This document shows positions 16,731-26,737 of a stretch of 64,000 nt of DNA, one piece after another. Each line of letters starts with the position of its first letter. The first letter of the stretch is position 1. The DNA comes from CAZOLI01 sp964580675 (GTDB lineage Bacteria > Planctomycetota > MHYJ01 > CAYXQY01): assembly GCA_964580675.1 (NCBI GenBank), contig CAZOLI010000001.1, forward strand, positions 105,661-169,660. Reading direction: 5' to 3'. The notes below the pieces were generated by a model. It was not told where the DNA came from, ran no database searches, and saw only the letters and a list, made by a program, of their open reading frames with translations. Position numbers and translations under genes: made by a program.

Positions 16731-18788
16731 ATGGACCAGGTACCGATTCAGGTTGAAACATTGGACGGAGAGGTCAAACGAACCGGCCGGTGGAACACCA
16801 ATCAGCCATGTCTCAAAATCGGACGATCTCCCGGGTGCCACATTGTTCTCGATGATCCAGATCTCCAACCAATTCACTGCCGGGTAAAAACCACCGGCAA
16901 CGACTTCTTCACAATTACCCTCCTCGGCGGTCCCAAATCGCGGGCGGCGGGAGGGGCCGACCGTAAAACGGTACAGTTCGGAGAAACCGTCCGAATCGGT
17001 TCCCACCTCCTTCGATTCGGAGATGCGTCGGGATCAACCGCCCGAAACCCACAATCCAGCGGAATATTCCATGATGTACTCCATCGATACGGAAAGGGGA
17101 CGACGTTATTTGTGATCTCACTTCTCCTGCATCTGCTCCTCCTGAACATTGTTCTCTGGCGGAAGAAGCCTCAGAAGGAAACTTCGATAGAAACCGTTCT
17201 TTCCACACCGAAAACAACTCTTGAAACCAGACAGAGCAAGGAACAATCCGGAGAGAAATCCTCTTCCGGAATGAACCAGAAAGAGCAATCCGGACCGGAT
17301 CAACAAGAACGGCAAAACGAAAACAAACCGGCGGATGCCCGGGACGGAAACGACCAACCCACCCCGGAAAAAACCCAGGAAAACAAGAAACGTTCGGAAG
17401 AGTCCATTGGTTTAAAACAATCGGGAGGATCCGAAACACAGGACTCCGGTAAAGGACGGGCCGGAACCGGCAACGGAGGTCGTTCTGGCTCCGGCTCCGG
17501 CAGCACATTTTTTGGAGCAACCAGTGCGGGAATAAGAGCCAAACAGGTGGTGTTTGTCATCGATACCTCGGGGAGCATGGACGGCCAAATGAGTTTCCGG
17601 AACCGGTTAAGCGATATCGACCTTCCCGCGCAAACCACCCGGCTGAACGTCGTCAAAGCGGCTCTAAAAAACGTGGTAACAAACCTGGAAAAAGATCAAA
17701 ATTTCAACCTTATCTTTTTCAGCCACCGCATACGTACCTGGCGTGACGGCGGGCTCGTCCGCGCGACCCGCGAGAACCGGCAGAGCGCCAAACAATTCAT
17801 CGATCGCCAGAGCCCCGGGGGCAAGACATACATCTACCGGGCGCTGAAAAAAGCGTTCAACAGAATCAAACGGGAGAATGCGAAAAAGAATAATGGGCGA
17901 AGCGTTATATATTTCCTCTCCGACGGGGAACCAACAAAGGAACATCCTCAAGAAATAAAAAAGATTATCACCAGAAAGGCCAGCAATCACCGTATCAAAA
18001 TCAACGCCATTGGAATAAATCAACAAGTACGAATGTTCATGAAACAAATGGCCGAGAAAACGGGGGGATATCACATAAACTACGGGTGTTCCTCTGATTA
18101 TATGGAAAAACAACGCGGGTTAACGAGATTTCGTGTCAAGATACGCTCCGGGGAACTCACATTTCAGCAGGCCATGAACATCCTGGATCGCGTCGAATCA
18201 AAACCGAATTCAACCCCGAGGCAGCTTGCAAACTGGCTTAAGAGGCATCTTTTTAACACTCTGGACGAACCGCCGAAGGACCCCCGATCCCGTTTTTACT
18301 TAAAACTGCTGACAACGCGATATCCGGATCAAATCGATCAGACCGAATTGAAGAAAACGTATATGCTAAAACGGATTGGAAAGTTCGTTCAAACCAGAAC
18401 CCCCGAACTCGACCGTCTGGATCATCTTCTCAAAGAACTTATCACGGATCCCGAAACGTACGAGGAGATTGGACGAGAGATGATCGAGTGGACGGAATAC
18501 CTCGCCAGTCGGGAAAACACGAAGAAGACCCGAAAAGAGTTACTCAAACTGACGTATAAACACTTTTCCGGCACCGCAACAGAAGAACGGGCAAGAATGG
18601 AACTGGCCCGGCTCCGGAATGATCCGGCGCAGGGAAAACTCAACATGGCGATCAATTACCGGAAGAATGGACTTCCGGGCAAAGCAAAAGAACTTTTGCG
18701 GGATATCGTGAAGAACAGCGAATCCCAAATACTGAAAAAGAAAGCAAAAAAACAGCTAAAATCGATTCGCAAGTCATCTTCCCAATAG
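16731..18788 (+). CDS. FHA-like, transmembrane, von Willebrand factor A protein (copy 1)
   Basis: The 685-residue product has four visible parts. Residues 1-100 are FHA-like, with LKIGRSPGCHIVLDDPDLQPIHCRV, the fold that binds phosphothreonine. A hydrophobic helix at about 124-142 is followed by a low-complexity Gln/Glu/Lys/Gly linker. The VWA domain (about 265-450) keeps the metal-ion site: VIDTSGSMDG, the Thr in GKTYIYRAL and FLSDGEPT. The C-terminus is helical and resembles TPR repeats. The FHA part should be cytoplasmic and the VWA part periplasmic. The start is the ATG at 16731 with GAGG nine bases upstream. The next gene is a paralogue with the same architecture, so they probably arose by duplication. 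The process served is unknown. Confidence 0.8.
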   Translation: MDQVPIQVETLDGEVKRTGRWNTNQPCLKIGRSPGCHIVLDDPDLQPIHCRVKTTGNDFFTITLLGGPKSRAAGGADRKTVQFGETVRIGSHLLRFGDASGSTARNPQSSGIFHDVLHRYGKGTTLFVISLLLHLLLLNIVLWRKKPQKETSIETVLSTPKTTLETRQSKEQSGEKSSSGMNQKEQSGPDQQERQNENKPADARDGNDQPTPEKTQENKKRSEESIGLKQSGGSETQDSGKGRAGTGNGGRSGSGSGSTFFGATSAGIRAKQVVFVIDTSGSMDGQMSFRNRLSDIDLPAQTTRLNVVKAALKNVVTNLEKDQNFNLIFFSHRIRTWRDGGLVRATRENRQSAKQFIDRQSPGGKTYIYRALKKAFNRIKRENAKKNNGRSVIYFLSDGEPTKEHPQEIKKIITRKASNHRIKINAIGINQQVRMFMKQMAEKTGGYHINYGCSSDYMEKQRGLTRFRVKIRSGELTFQQAMNILDRVESKPNSTPRQLANWLKRHLFNTLDEPPKDPRSRFYLKLLTTRYPDQIDQTELKKTYMLKRIGKFVQTRTPELDRLDHLLKELITDPETYEEIGREMIEWTEYLASRENTKKTRKELLKLTYKHFSGTATEERARMELARLRNDPAQGKLNMAINYRKNGLPGKAKELLRDIVKNSESQILKKKAKKQLKSIRKSSSQ

Positions 18789-18927
18789 GGCCAGTTTCCC
18801 TGTTTGTATGAGTTGAAAACCTCGAAATTTTTGAAAATGACGGTCTTATGCTGTCAAATAACCATGGGCCGTCCTGGAAGTTGGCGACGTTGCCATTAAC
18901 CTTACACCGGAAAAGGCAAAGGAACTG

Positions 18928-20949
18928 ATGAACAAAATTCCCATCCGTATCGAAAACCAGGACGGCGAAATCATACGCACCGGGGAATGGAACACGGTCA
19001 ATCCCTTTCTGACCATCGGCCGTTCTCCTTCATGCCATATTCAGCTGGAGGACCAACAAATACATCCCCTGCATTACCGTCTGAAACGCCTGGGAGATTC
19101 CATTTTCGTCATTTCGATGTATGCGAGTCACGGAGGGCGTCGGGGGAACAATGGGTTCCGGAGAAAAATCCACCTCGGAGATACCATTCAGGCCGGGCCA
19201 TACAAAATCATTGTTGGCGAGTCCACCGAGGAAAACCGCACCATCGGTGACTCCTCCGGAAATGTCCTCCAATTTCTGCGGAATTACTGGAAGGAAATCA
19301 CGTTCTACGCGGCGTCCATCCTGCTCCATCTTCTGATTCTGAACATCGTCATATTCGAATCGACGGAAAAACAGAGGGAATCCATAGAAGCCATGCTGGA
19401 TATCCCTCAAAGTGTGCTAAACTCGGAGGACGAAAATGCTGACACCGCCGGGGAGGATGCATCCGAGGAAGAAGAACAGGATCGTCCGGACCAGGTGGAT
19501 CAAAAAGAAAACGAAAAAGAAGAGGAAAAACCCGATCAGAACCAGCCGCACGAACAGCCTGATTCCCCAAAGACCGATCAGAATTCAAAAGGAAAGGACA
19601 CGATCGGCATCAGGGGAGAAGGCGGCCCGAAATCCAGCGGAAGAGGCACGTCCGGAACGGGAAATATTTTCGGTAAAGGGGGAGGAGGACAGGCAAAGTG
19701 GATCATTTTCGTCATTGACAAATCGGGAAGCATGGATAACAAAACGAACATTCGGAACGGAAAACTTACCGGTGCACTCCCGCGGAACCCATCCCGTCTG
19801 GACGTCGTAAAATACGAACTGAAAGAATTTATCGATAAGCTGGAACCGGATCAGAAATTTAACGTGATATTTTTCAGCAAAACCATGAATACTTGGCGGC
19901 CCGGTGAGCTGGTGAATGCCACCCCCGAAAACCGGCAGGACGTGGAAAGGTTCATCGACCATCAGAGGGCAGACGGGGGAACCTACATGTATCAGGCCCT
20001 GGACCGGGCCTTTCAGTTAATGGAGGCAAAAACACCTTCTTCAACGGAAGAAGGGCGGGCCATTTATTTTCTTTCCGACGGCCGCCCTTCCAAGTATGAC
20101 CCCGCTGACATCAAGGAGCTGGTTCAGGAACGGACCTCCGAAAAACGGTACACGGTAAACGTCACCGGCATTGACAGTCAACTTCGCACATTCATGAAAA
20201 ATATAGCCGATGCCACGGACGGCAAGTTCAAAAACTACGGTGGCAAAGGAAAAAAGGCAGCACGACGACACCTCGCGGAGCTCGCCCAGAAAATTAATAA
20301 CGGGAAGATTTCATTGAACCGCGCCCTTGAGATCCTCGAGGAAATCCAAAAAAGACAGCCATTCACGAGCAAGGAAGTCGCTCATTGGCTGAAACGGGTA
20401 TTCAAAAACAGTCTTCCCGGATCAATTGGTAATCCATCGTCCGAGACCTTTTTAAACCTTTTGCTTTCCGCTCCATACCGCGACCATATAAACGTCGCGA
20501 GACGGAAAGGACAGTACATCAACGCCCGGATCAAAAAATTGATCACCGCTAACCCTCCTCGAATATCCCGCATTGAAAAACTCCTCGATCGTTACGTCAC
20601 AGATCCGAAACAGTTTTCCGATGCGGCCGAACTACTTTTAATATGGGCAAGAGATTTCAGGGATAACGGAGGCAAAGATAAGGAGAGAAAAATTCTGAAT
20701 CTCATTGTCCGTGTATTTAAAAATACGACTCAGGCATCGCGGGCGAAATCAAGGCTGGACCGACTTGAACACCAGACGGCATTCAGGCAATATCAGATGG
20801 CCAGAAATTACAAGATGAACAAGATGTACGAAGAAGCAATGAAACTTTACCGCAAGATCATCAACGGCAACGGCCCCGACAGACTCAAGAAAAAAGCCCA
20901 AAAACACCTAAAGGAAATAAAGAAGAAGTTAGAGGGGGCGGAGGAATAA
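18928..20949 (+). CDS. FHA-like, transmembrane, von Willebrand factor A protein (copy 2)
   Basis: Paralogue of the preceding gene, 673 residues, 139 bases downstream and with the same order of parts. FHA-like N-terminus: FLTIGRSPSCHIQLEDQQIHPLHYR. One membrane helix lies at about 130-148, followed by an acidic Glu/Asp/Gln linker. The VWA domain starts IIFVIDKSGSMDNK, with ADGGTYMYQAL and YFLSDGRPSKYD, so the DxSxS, Thr and Asp metal ligands are present. The C-terminus has TPR-like helices rich in Lys. AAAGGA lies before the ATG at 18928. A strong terminator 68 bases after the stop ends the unit. Both copies together suggest paired sensors or scaffolds at the inner membrane. Confidence 0.8.
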   Translation: MNKIPIRIENQDGEIIRTGEWNTVNPFLTIGRSPSCHIQLEDQQIHPLHYRLKRLGDSIFVISMYASHGGRRGNNGFRRKIHLGDTIQAGPYKIIVGESTEENRTIGDSSGNVLQFLRNYWKEITFYAASILLHLLILNIVIFESTEKQRESIEAMLDIPQSVLNSEDENADTAGEDASEEEEQDRPDQVDQKENEKEEEKPDQNQPHEQPDSPKTDQNSKGKDTIGIRGEGGPKSSGRGTSGTGNIFGKGGGGQAKWIIFVIDKSGSMDNKTNIRNGKLTGALPRNPSRLDVVKYELKEFIDKLEPDQKFNVIFFSKTMNTWRPGELVNATPENRQDVERFIDHQRADGGTYMYQALDRAFQLMEAKTPSSTEEGRAIYFLSDGRPSKYDPADIKELVQERTSEKRYTVNVTGIDSQLRTFMKNIADATDGKFKNYGGKGKKAARRHLAELAQKINNGKISLNRALEILEEIQKRQPFTSKEVAHWLKRVFKNSLPGSIGNPSSETFLNLLLSAPYRDHINVARRKGQYINARIKKLITANPPRISRIEKLLDRYVTDPKQFSDAAELLLIWARDFRDNGGKDKERKILNLIVRVFKNTTQASRAKSRLDRLEHQTAFRQYQMARNYKMNKMYEEAMKLYRKIINGNGPDRLKKKAQKHLKEIKKKLEGAEE

Positions 20950-21016
20950 TCCGTTTCCACAATGGGTTATACATAACTCATTTGAACTGTTACAATGTTT
21001 AATATATAATTATAGG

Positions 21017-21046
21017 CCGCACGAAAGAATTCGTGCGGATTTTTTT
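21017..21046 (+). terminator. Intrinsic terminator after the FHA-VWA gene pair
   Basis: A perfect nine-base-pair stem (CCGCACGAA and TTCGTGCGG) closes an AGAA loop and is followed by A and seven T. This is a clear rho-independent terminator, 68 bases after the stop of the second FHA-VWA gene. Confidence 0.93.
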
Positions 21047-21233
21047 ATTTGAAAATGGATTGGGCGGTCTCAGCATTCCCGGAAGTGCAATTCTTCCTGG
21101 CGGGGTGAACAGCCGATATCCATGGGAGGACACCAGAGGACCGTCTATACAATGAATGTTTCCGGCCGTATCTGACCGATAATGATAGGTCGAACGGTCA
21201 AGCTATATTTCATTTTGATTGACAAGAGGAAAA

Positions 21234-23342
21234 ATGTCGGAAGAGAAGAACAAAAAAAGACGAAACATACGAAACGTGGGATTAATCGCGCACATTGACG
21301 CGGGGAAAACCACGGTTACGGAGCGCTTCCTGTACAACACCGGTCGAATACATCAGATTGGTGAGGTACACGACGGGGACGCCACCATGGACTACATGGA
21401 CCAGGAAAAGGAACGTGGCATCACCATCTCCTCGGCGGCCACGCAATTTGAATGGGACAACCTGGTCGTAAACCTTATTGACACCCCCGGTCACGTGGAT
21501 TTCACCGTTGAAGTGGAACGGTGTCTCCGGGTTCTGGACGGAGCGGTTGGCATATTCTGTGCGGTCGGCGGGGTGGAATCACAGTCCGAAACAGTCTGGC
21601 AACAGGCAAATAGATACGGGGTCCCCCGAATTGCCTTCGTAAACAAACTTGACCGGATGGGGGCGGACTTTGAATCAGCCATTGAACAGATGTCAAATCG
21701 CCTTGAAGCCAATCCGGTGCCGCTTTACTGGCCACTATCCACGGGAGAAGATTTTAGCAAAGTACTGGATATTCTAAATGAACAGGTGCTGATCTTCCGC
21801 AAGGATCCCGGGAAAGCACCCGACGTTGACGCGGAAGAGGTCCCGGAACAGCATCAGGATCTACTCGACCGGGAACAGGAACGACTATTTGACGCGGCCG
21901 CGGACCAGGATGAACAGATTCTGGAAACGGTTCTTGGGGGTCAAAAACCCGACACGGATCGGCTCCACAAAGCCCTTCGAAAGGGAACACTGAACGATGA
22001 ACTCACCCCTGTGTTCTGTGGATCAGCACTTCGAAATCAGGGTATTCAACCGCTCCTGGAAGGCATTGAAAAATACCTCCCGGCTCCCCATGAACGCGAA
22101 TTTATACGCGGGACCATTCCCGGATCCGGGCAATCGGTAAAAGTTCCCGTCCGATCCTCGGGAGAGGGTTCCTTGGCGGCCATGGCCTTCAAATCACACT
22201 CCAGCACCACCGGTGACCTGACCTTTCTACGAATCTACTCCGGCCAGATAGAGACCGGTGACAAAGTCTACAACCCGCGGACGGACACGATGGAACGTAT
22301 TGGTCGGATGGCCGTCCTCCATGCGGAAGAAAAAGAATCCGTCGAACAGGCCCAGGCAGGAGATATCGTGGGTGTGGTCGGATTGAAGAACACCGGAACG
22401 GGCGACACGGTCTGCGATCCGGACAACCCGGTGGCCCTTGGTTCCATGGACGTCCCTCAAACGGTGATCTCCCTGGCTGTGGATGCCAAGGACCGGAACG
22501 AACGAGATCGGCTCGCCAAACTGCTTTCCTCCGTCTCCCGGGAGGATCCAAGTTTTGAGGTTCGAACGGACAACGAGACCGGGGAGTACATCATCAGTGG
22601 CATGGGGGAACTTCACCTGGAAGTGGTCATGAATCGAATTGAGGAAGAACACGACATCAGCATTGACAAAGGAGCTCCCCGTGTGTCGTACCGAAAAACA
22701 CTGCGGGATACCGTGGACGTTGAAGTACGTCACAAGAAACAGACCGGAGGGCGAGGAGAATTCGCCGAATGTGAAATCATGTTCGAGCCGGTGAACCTTA
22801 ACGGTGAAGTCGAATTCGAAGAAACCATTCGGGGCGGTGTCATTCCAGAAGATTTTATTCCGGCCGTCGAAAAAGGCATCCGCTCGTTTGCTGAAGATGG
22901 AGGAGATGAAGATATTCCTCTGGTTAATTTCCGGGCGCATCTTTACGACGGCGATCACCATTCCGTCGACTCGTCCGAAGTTGCCTTTCAAACAGCCGGC
23001 CGCAAAGCCATTCAGAAAGCGGTCGAACGAACCGGCTTAATTATTCTCGAACCCCTCATGGAACTGGTCGTGGAATGTCCGAAGGAAGACATGGGGGACG
23101 TCGTCGGTTACATCAACACCCGGCGTGCCGATGTTCGGGAAGTCGAACAGAATGGCAACAAACGTCGTATTCACGCCGAAGCCCCACTTGCCGAACTGTT
23201 TCAGTTCGCCACCAACCTCAGATCACTGACGGAAGGACGGGGTTCTTACACCATGGAATTCAAACGATACGCCCCGGTTCCGGAAGAGATTCACGAAGAA
23301 ATTATGGCGGAACGCACGGAGAAAACCCCCACGAAAGTATAG
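21234..23342 (+). CDS. fusA: Translation elongation factor G
   Basis: GTPase that drives translocation on the ribosome. The 702-residue product is of normal length. The GTPase domain shows AHIDAGKTT (P-loop), the switch I segment with RGITI, DTPGHVDF, and NKLDRMGAD. Domains II to V follow, with GMGELHLEV in domain III and a C-terminal GRGSYTMEF segment in domain V, all typical of EF-G. The ATG at 21234 follows AGAGGA closely; a TTG at 21219 would extend it by five residues. It stands apart from ribosomal-protein genes, so it may be one of several EF-G copies in the genome; this cannot be judged from the window. Confidence 0.93.
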   Translation: MSEEKNKKRRNIRNVGLIAHIDAGKTTVTERFLYNTGRIHQIGEVHDGDATMDYMDQEKERGITISSAATQFEWDNLVVNLIDTPGHVDFTVEVERCLRVLDGAVGIFCAVGGVESQSETVWQQANRYGVPRIAFVNKLDRMGADFESAIEQMSNRLEANPVPLYWPLSTGEDFSKVLDILNEQVLIFRKDPGKAPDVDAEEVPEQHQDLLDREQERLFDAAADQDEQILETVLGGQKPDTDRLHKALRKGTLNDELTPVFCGSALRNQGIQPLLEGIEKYLPAPHEREFIRGTIPGSGQSVKVPVRSSGEGSLAAMAFKSHSSTTGDLTFLRIYSGQIETGDKVYNPRTDTMERIGRMAVLHAEEKESVEQAQAGDIVGVVGLKNTGTGDTVCDPDNPVALGSMDVPQTVISLAVDAKDRNERDRLAKLLSSVSREDPSFEVRTDNETGEYIISGMGELHLEVVMNRIEEEHDISIDKGAPRVSYRKTLRDTVDVEVRHKKQTGGRGEFAECEIMFEPVNLNGEVEFEETIRGGVIPEDFIPAVEKGIRSFAEDGGDEDIPLVNFRAHLYDGDHHSVDSSEVAFQTAGRKAIQKAVERTGLIILEPLMELVVECPKEDMGDVVGYINTRRADVREVEQNGNKRRIHAEAPLAELFQFATNLRSLTEGRGSYTMEFKRYAPVPEEIHEEIMAERTEKTPTKV

Positions 23343-23620
23343 CAACAACGGGGAATACCCTGTGCCTTAAGTGGGATGCCTCGCGAGGTCTGATCCCTTC
23401 ATTTCATAAGAACTTTCTTCCCCACTCCTCCAATTCTGTATTTTCCGGTCCCCACGCCCCTTGGAACTGTTGCAAATTAAAAAAATTTTATTCCTAAATA
23501 TTGAAAATACGCCCTTATGTCCATAATAATGGCAACCTGAGCAATATATCTTCGTTTCCCCGTTTTGATTGTTGCAAAATACCACTGTTCTGCACATGTA
23601 TTGCTTGTTGCTTAGGGAAT

Positions 23621-26620
23621 ATGGATACCATTAATGGCCGGTACCGCCTGGTTGGGTTCCTCGATGAAGGGGGAATGACCCAGGTTTATCAGGGACGGGA
23701 TCTGCGTCGTGATGGAAAACCGGTCGCCCTGAAATTTGTGCCGTCCGAAAAATTAACCGTTCGCCGGATTCAATTCCTGCAGAACGAATACCGTCTCCTG
23801 GCACGGTTAACCCATCCAAACCTCGAGGACGTATACCGGTTCGGTCACGTTCGTGAGGGCCCGGACCACCTCCAGAACACGTTCTTTTTTTCCGCCGAAT
23901 ACCTCTCCGGCATCCATTTGATGGAAGCCACCGCAGGCAAATCCCCACGGGAAATCTGCCGGTACCTGGTTCCGGTCTGTCGTGTACTACATTATCTCCA
24001 CACGAACAATCTCGTGCATCACGACGTTAAACCTCAGAATATTGTGCTCTGTCAACCCCCCCCGGAATCGGACAAAGCCCATACGGAAGATTCGGCCGAC
24101 GTCGAAAAAGGAAATTGGGGAAATTCATCCTTTTCGGGAGACCAGATCAAACTGGTCGATCTGGACCTGGCCGAACCCCTGGATCAGGACCGGGACCTGA
24201 CCGTCCGGGGAACCACCCCATACATCGCCCCTGAACTTTTTTCCGGAGCGCCGGCGGACAATAGATCGGACCTGTATTCCCTGGGCATGACGTTTTTTGT
24301 GCTCCTGAACCGAAATATTCCGTTCCCGGACGACACAGATCAGCCCCCTCCGGAAGAAAAGCAACATCTCGCCCGGGTTCATCTCGAAGATAAGTCCCCT
24401 TCCGTGCCCAAATCCCTACAGGAATTGGTCTTCCGGCTTCTTGATCCCGAACCGGACGAGCGGCCGGACAGCGCACGAACCGTCATCCGAGCATTATCTT
24501 CCGTTACACAACATCACGTGCCGCTCGAAACTCCTTCAACGGTTCGGGGCTATATTGGAAGCACAATGCACGTCGGCCGGGAAGAAGAAATGGAAAACAT
24601 AAAGCAGGCCTGGCGGCAGATTCGATCAAGGCAAAATTCATTTGTGGCCGTCCCCGTTCTGGGGGAGGAAGGAATTGGAAAAGACCGGCTGGTGTCGGAG
24701 TTTTCCACGTGGGCAATGACGGAAAACCAGGTACTGATTCATCATCCTCTACAGTCGGAACGGACCGAATCAGAACGATTGCGCTCGTTATTCAAACGCC
24801 TCCTTCGGACACTGGAACAAACGGATCCGGGCAGGGAAACGGAAAAGGATCCGATGACGCCCCTCGAGAACATTGTCCAAACGTACCTGAATTTTGAGGG
24901 GGAACAACCCATAACCCCGGAAACCGATGCCCTTCCGGATCGGGGAAAACGCCTAAAAGAACTTTTCGAACCCGGACTGAAATCCACCCTTGACCATTGC
25001 CTGATCCTCATTCTGGAAGATCTGCAAGATGCCTGCTCCCCTTCGTTAACAGCAATAACAGAACTATGTTCGTTATTTGAGGGGGAATGGTTGGATGCCC
25101 GAATGCTTTTGTTGTTTACCGGTTGCCCCTCAACGTTTTCAGATCCCGAACAGGCGTTTCTGAACCGGATTCGTAATGAACACGAAATACTGGACGCCTC
25201 TCCGGATCCTCTCTCCCCGGGCGAGGTGGAAAAATACGTCGAAAGCATGTTTGGAAACGCTGATGAGCGTTTTCTTCAGAAACTTTCAACGTTGAACGAA
25301 AAAGGAAACCCAAATCAAATCGAACAGCGGATAACCGAGCTTGTGGATACGGGCATACTTTATCCGTCCGAAGACGGCTGGATGCTTGATAGCGAAAAAT
25401 TCTGGAAATTTAAAAAGGAGGACGAAACGGTTATGAACAATTCTCAGGATGCAAAACCCGATGAATTCGAAGGAGACACGGACGAACGTTCTTCCCGAAT
25501 CCCGGATGCCTCAACCGGACCGGCGCAGGACGAAAACCGGCCACGGAAAACCCCGACCGATGTGCCCGGGCGATCCGAACAGGAAACAGGGGAGGATGAC
25601 GTACGAACAAGATACGGACGGATCATGGGGCAATCCGAACCCATGCAGAACGTATACCGGACCCTGGACCACGTGACCTCCGCAGAATTAAACATTGTCA
25701 TCGAGGGAGAAACAGGGACCGGTAAAGAACTGGTGGCCCGGGAAATTCACGACCGGGGTTTACGATCCGACGGCCCATTTGTGGCGGTAAACTGTGCGCG
25801 ATTCAGCGAATCCCTACTTGAAAGCGAACTGTTCGGATACGTTGCCGGAGCTTTTACCGGTGCGGAGGGCGATCACGAAGGATTAATTGAACAGGCGGAC
25901 GGGGGCACACTGTTTCTTGACGAAATCGGAGAAATGTCGACCGGTATGCAGGGGAAGTTGCTTCGTGTCATGGAAACCGATCGTGTTCGACGACTCGGTG
26001 CGGAGGAGGTCAAGGAAGTGGACGTCCGGTTTATTGGGGCAACCAATCGCCCCCTGAAAACATTAATGGATCAGGATAAATTTCGGGACGACCTGTATTA
26101 TCGACTCCGTGATGCAAGTGTCTATCTTCCGCCCCTGGAGGAAAGACGGGAGGACATTCCGATGCTGGTGGATCATTTCCTGGAAGAAATTGCCCGCGAG
26201 AAAAACGAACCCAAAAAACGGGTCGACCACGAAACACTTCTGTTTCTGATGAACGAATCCTGGCCCGGAAACGTTCGACAGCTTCGAAGCAAAGTCCGGC
26301 AAATGGTTATCTTTTCGGGGGACCGACAGGAACTTCGCCCCTCCGACATGCAGGATTCCTCCCGGTTTGACAAAAAACAGTCCGAGGAAACAACCAAGAA
26401 GTCCCCAGTTCAATCCTCACACCGAAAGTCCACCAAACAGCAACAAACCGACCCAACTCCGGATCCCGACGACGTCCGAGCCCTGGAGGATCTGGAAAAA
26501 GCCGAGATTAAAAAAGCACTCCTCGTGACGGACGGAAACAAAAAAGAGGCCGCCGAACTCCTCGGCATTCATCGCTCCACTCTATATCGAAAAATGAAAG
26601 AATACGACCTTTCCTCCTGA
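23621..26620 (+). CDS. Ser/Thr protein kinase fused to ATPase segment, sigma54 activator and Fis-type DNA-binding domain
   Basis: A 999-residue single-chain regulator. The N-terminal kinase domain (about 8-275) has EGGMTQVY (Gly-rich loop), Lys38 in VALKF, HHDVKPQN in the catalytic loop, VDLDLAEP where DFG normally stands, and TPYIAPE. Next is an ATPase-like region beginning GREEEMENIKQA with a degenerate Walker A, GEEGIGKDR. The sigma54-interaction domain has GETGTGKE (Walker A), GAFTGAEG (the sigma54-contacting loop), GGTLFLDEIGEM (Walker B) and the arginine-finger region. The C-terminus is a Fis-type helix-turn-helix, NKKEAAELLGIHRSTLYRKM. It would phosphorylate targets and open sigma54 promoters in one molecule. 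The ATG at 23621 has AGGG nearby. Confidence 0.88.
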   Translation: MDTINGRYRLVGFLDEGGMTQVYQGRDLRRDGKPVALKFVPSEKLTVRRIQFLQNEYRLLARLTHPNLEDVYRFGHVREGPDHLQNTFFFSAEYLSGIHLMEATAGKSPREICRYLVPVCRVLHYLHTNNLVHHDVKPQNIVLCQPPPESDKAHTEDSADVEKGNWGNSSFSGDQIKLVDLDLAEPLDQDRDLTVRGTTPYIAPELFSGAPADNRSDLYSLGMTFFVLLNRNIPFPDDTDQPPPEEKQHLARVHLEDKSPSVPKSLQELVFRLLDPEPDERPDSARTVIRALSSVTQHHVPLETPSTVRGYIGSTMHVGREEEMENIKQAWRQIRSRQNSFVAVPVLGEEGIGKDRLVSEFSTWAMTENQVLIHHPLQSERTESERLRSLFKRLLRTLEQTDPGRETEKDPMTPLENIVQTYLNFEGEQPITPETDALPDRGKRLKELFEPGLKSTLDHCLILILEDLQDACSPSLTAITELCSLFEGEWLDARMLLLFTGCPSTFSDPEQAFLNRIRNEHEILDASPDPLSPGEVEKYVESMFGNADERFLQKLSTLNEKGNPNQIEQRITELVDTGILYPSEDGWMLDSEKFWKFKKEDETVMNNSQDAKPDEFEGDTDERSSRIPDASTGPAQDENRPRKTPTDVPGRSEQETGEDDVRTRYGRIMGQSEPMQNVYRTLDHVTSAELNIVIEGETGTGKELVAREIHDRGLRSDGPFVAVNCARFSESLLESELFGYVAGAFTGAEGDHEGLIEQADGGTLFLDEIGEMSTGMQGKLLRVMETDRVRRLGAEEVKEVDVRFIGATNRPLKTLMDQDKFRDDLYYRLRDASVYLPPLEERREDIPMLVDHFLEEIAREKNEPKKRVDHETLLFLMNESWPGNVRQLRSKVRQMVIFSGDRQELRPSDMQDSSRFDKKQSEETTKKSPVQSSHRKSTKQQQTDPTPDPDDVRALEDLEKAEIKKALLVTDGNKKEAAELLGIHRSTLYRKMKEYDLSS

Positions 26621-26737
26621 TCAAACCTCCGTCACGGGGAGGAACGGGCGTCCGAACACCTGAGGCCCCTGCTGTTTTCAGGAAGAAACGCAAAAACACA
26701 TTGATAAAAAGCAGGATGACATGGTCGAAGAAAGAGT

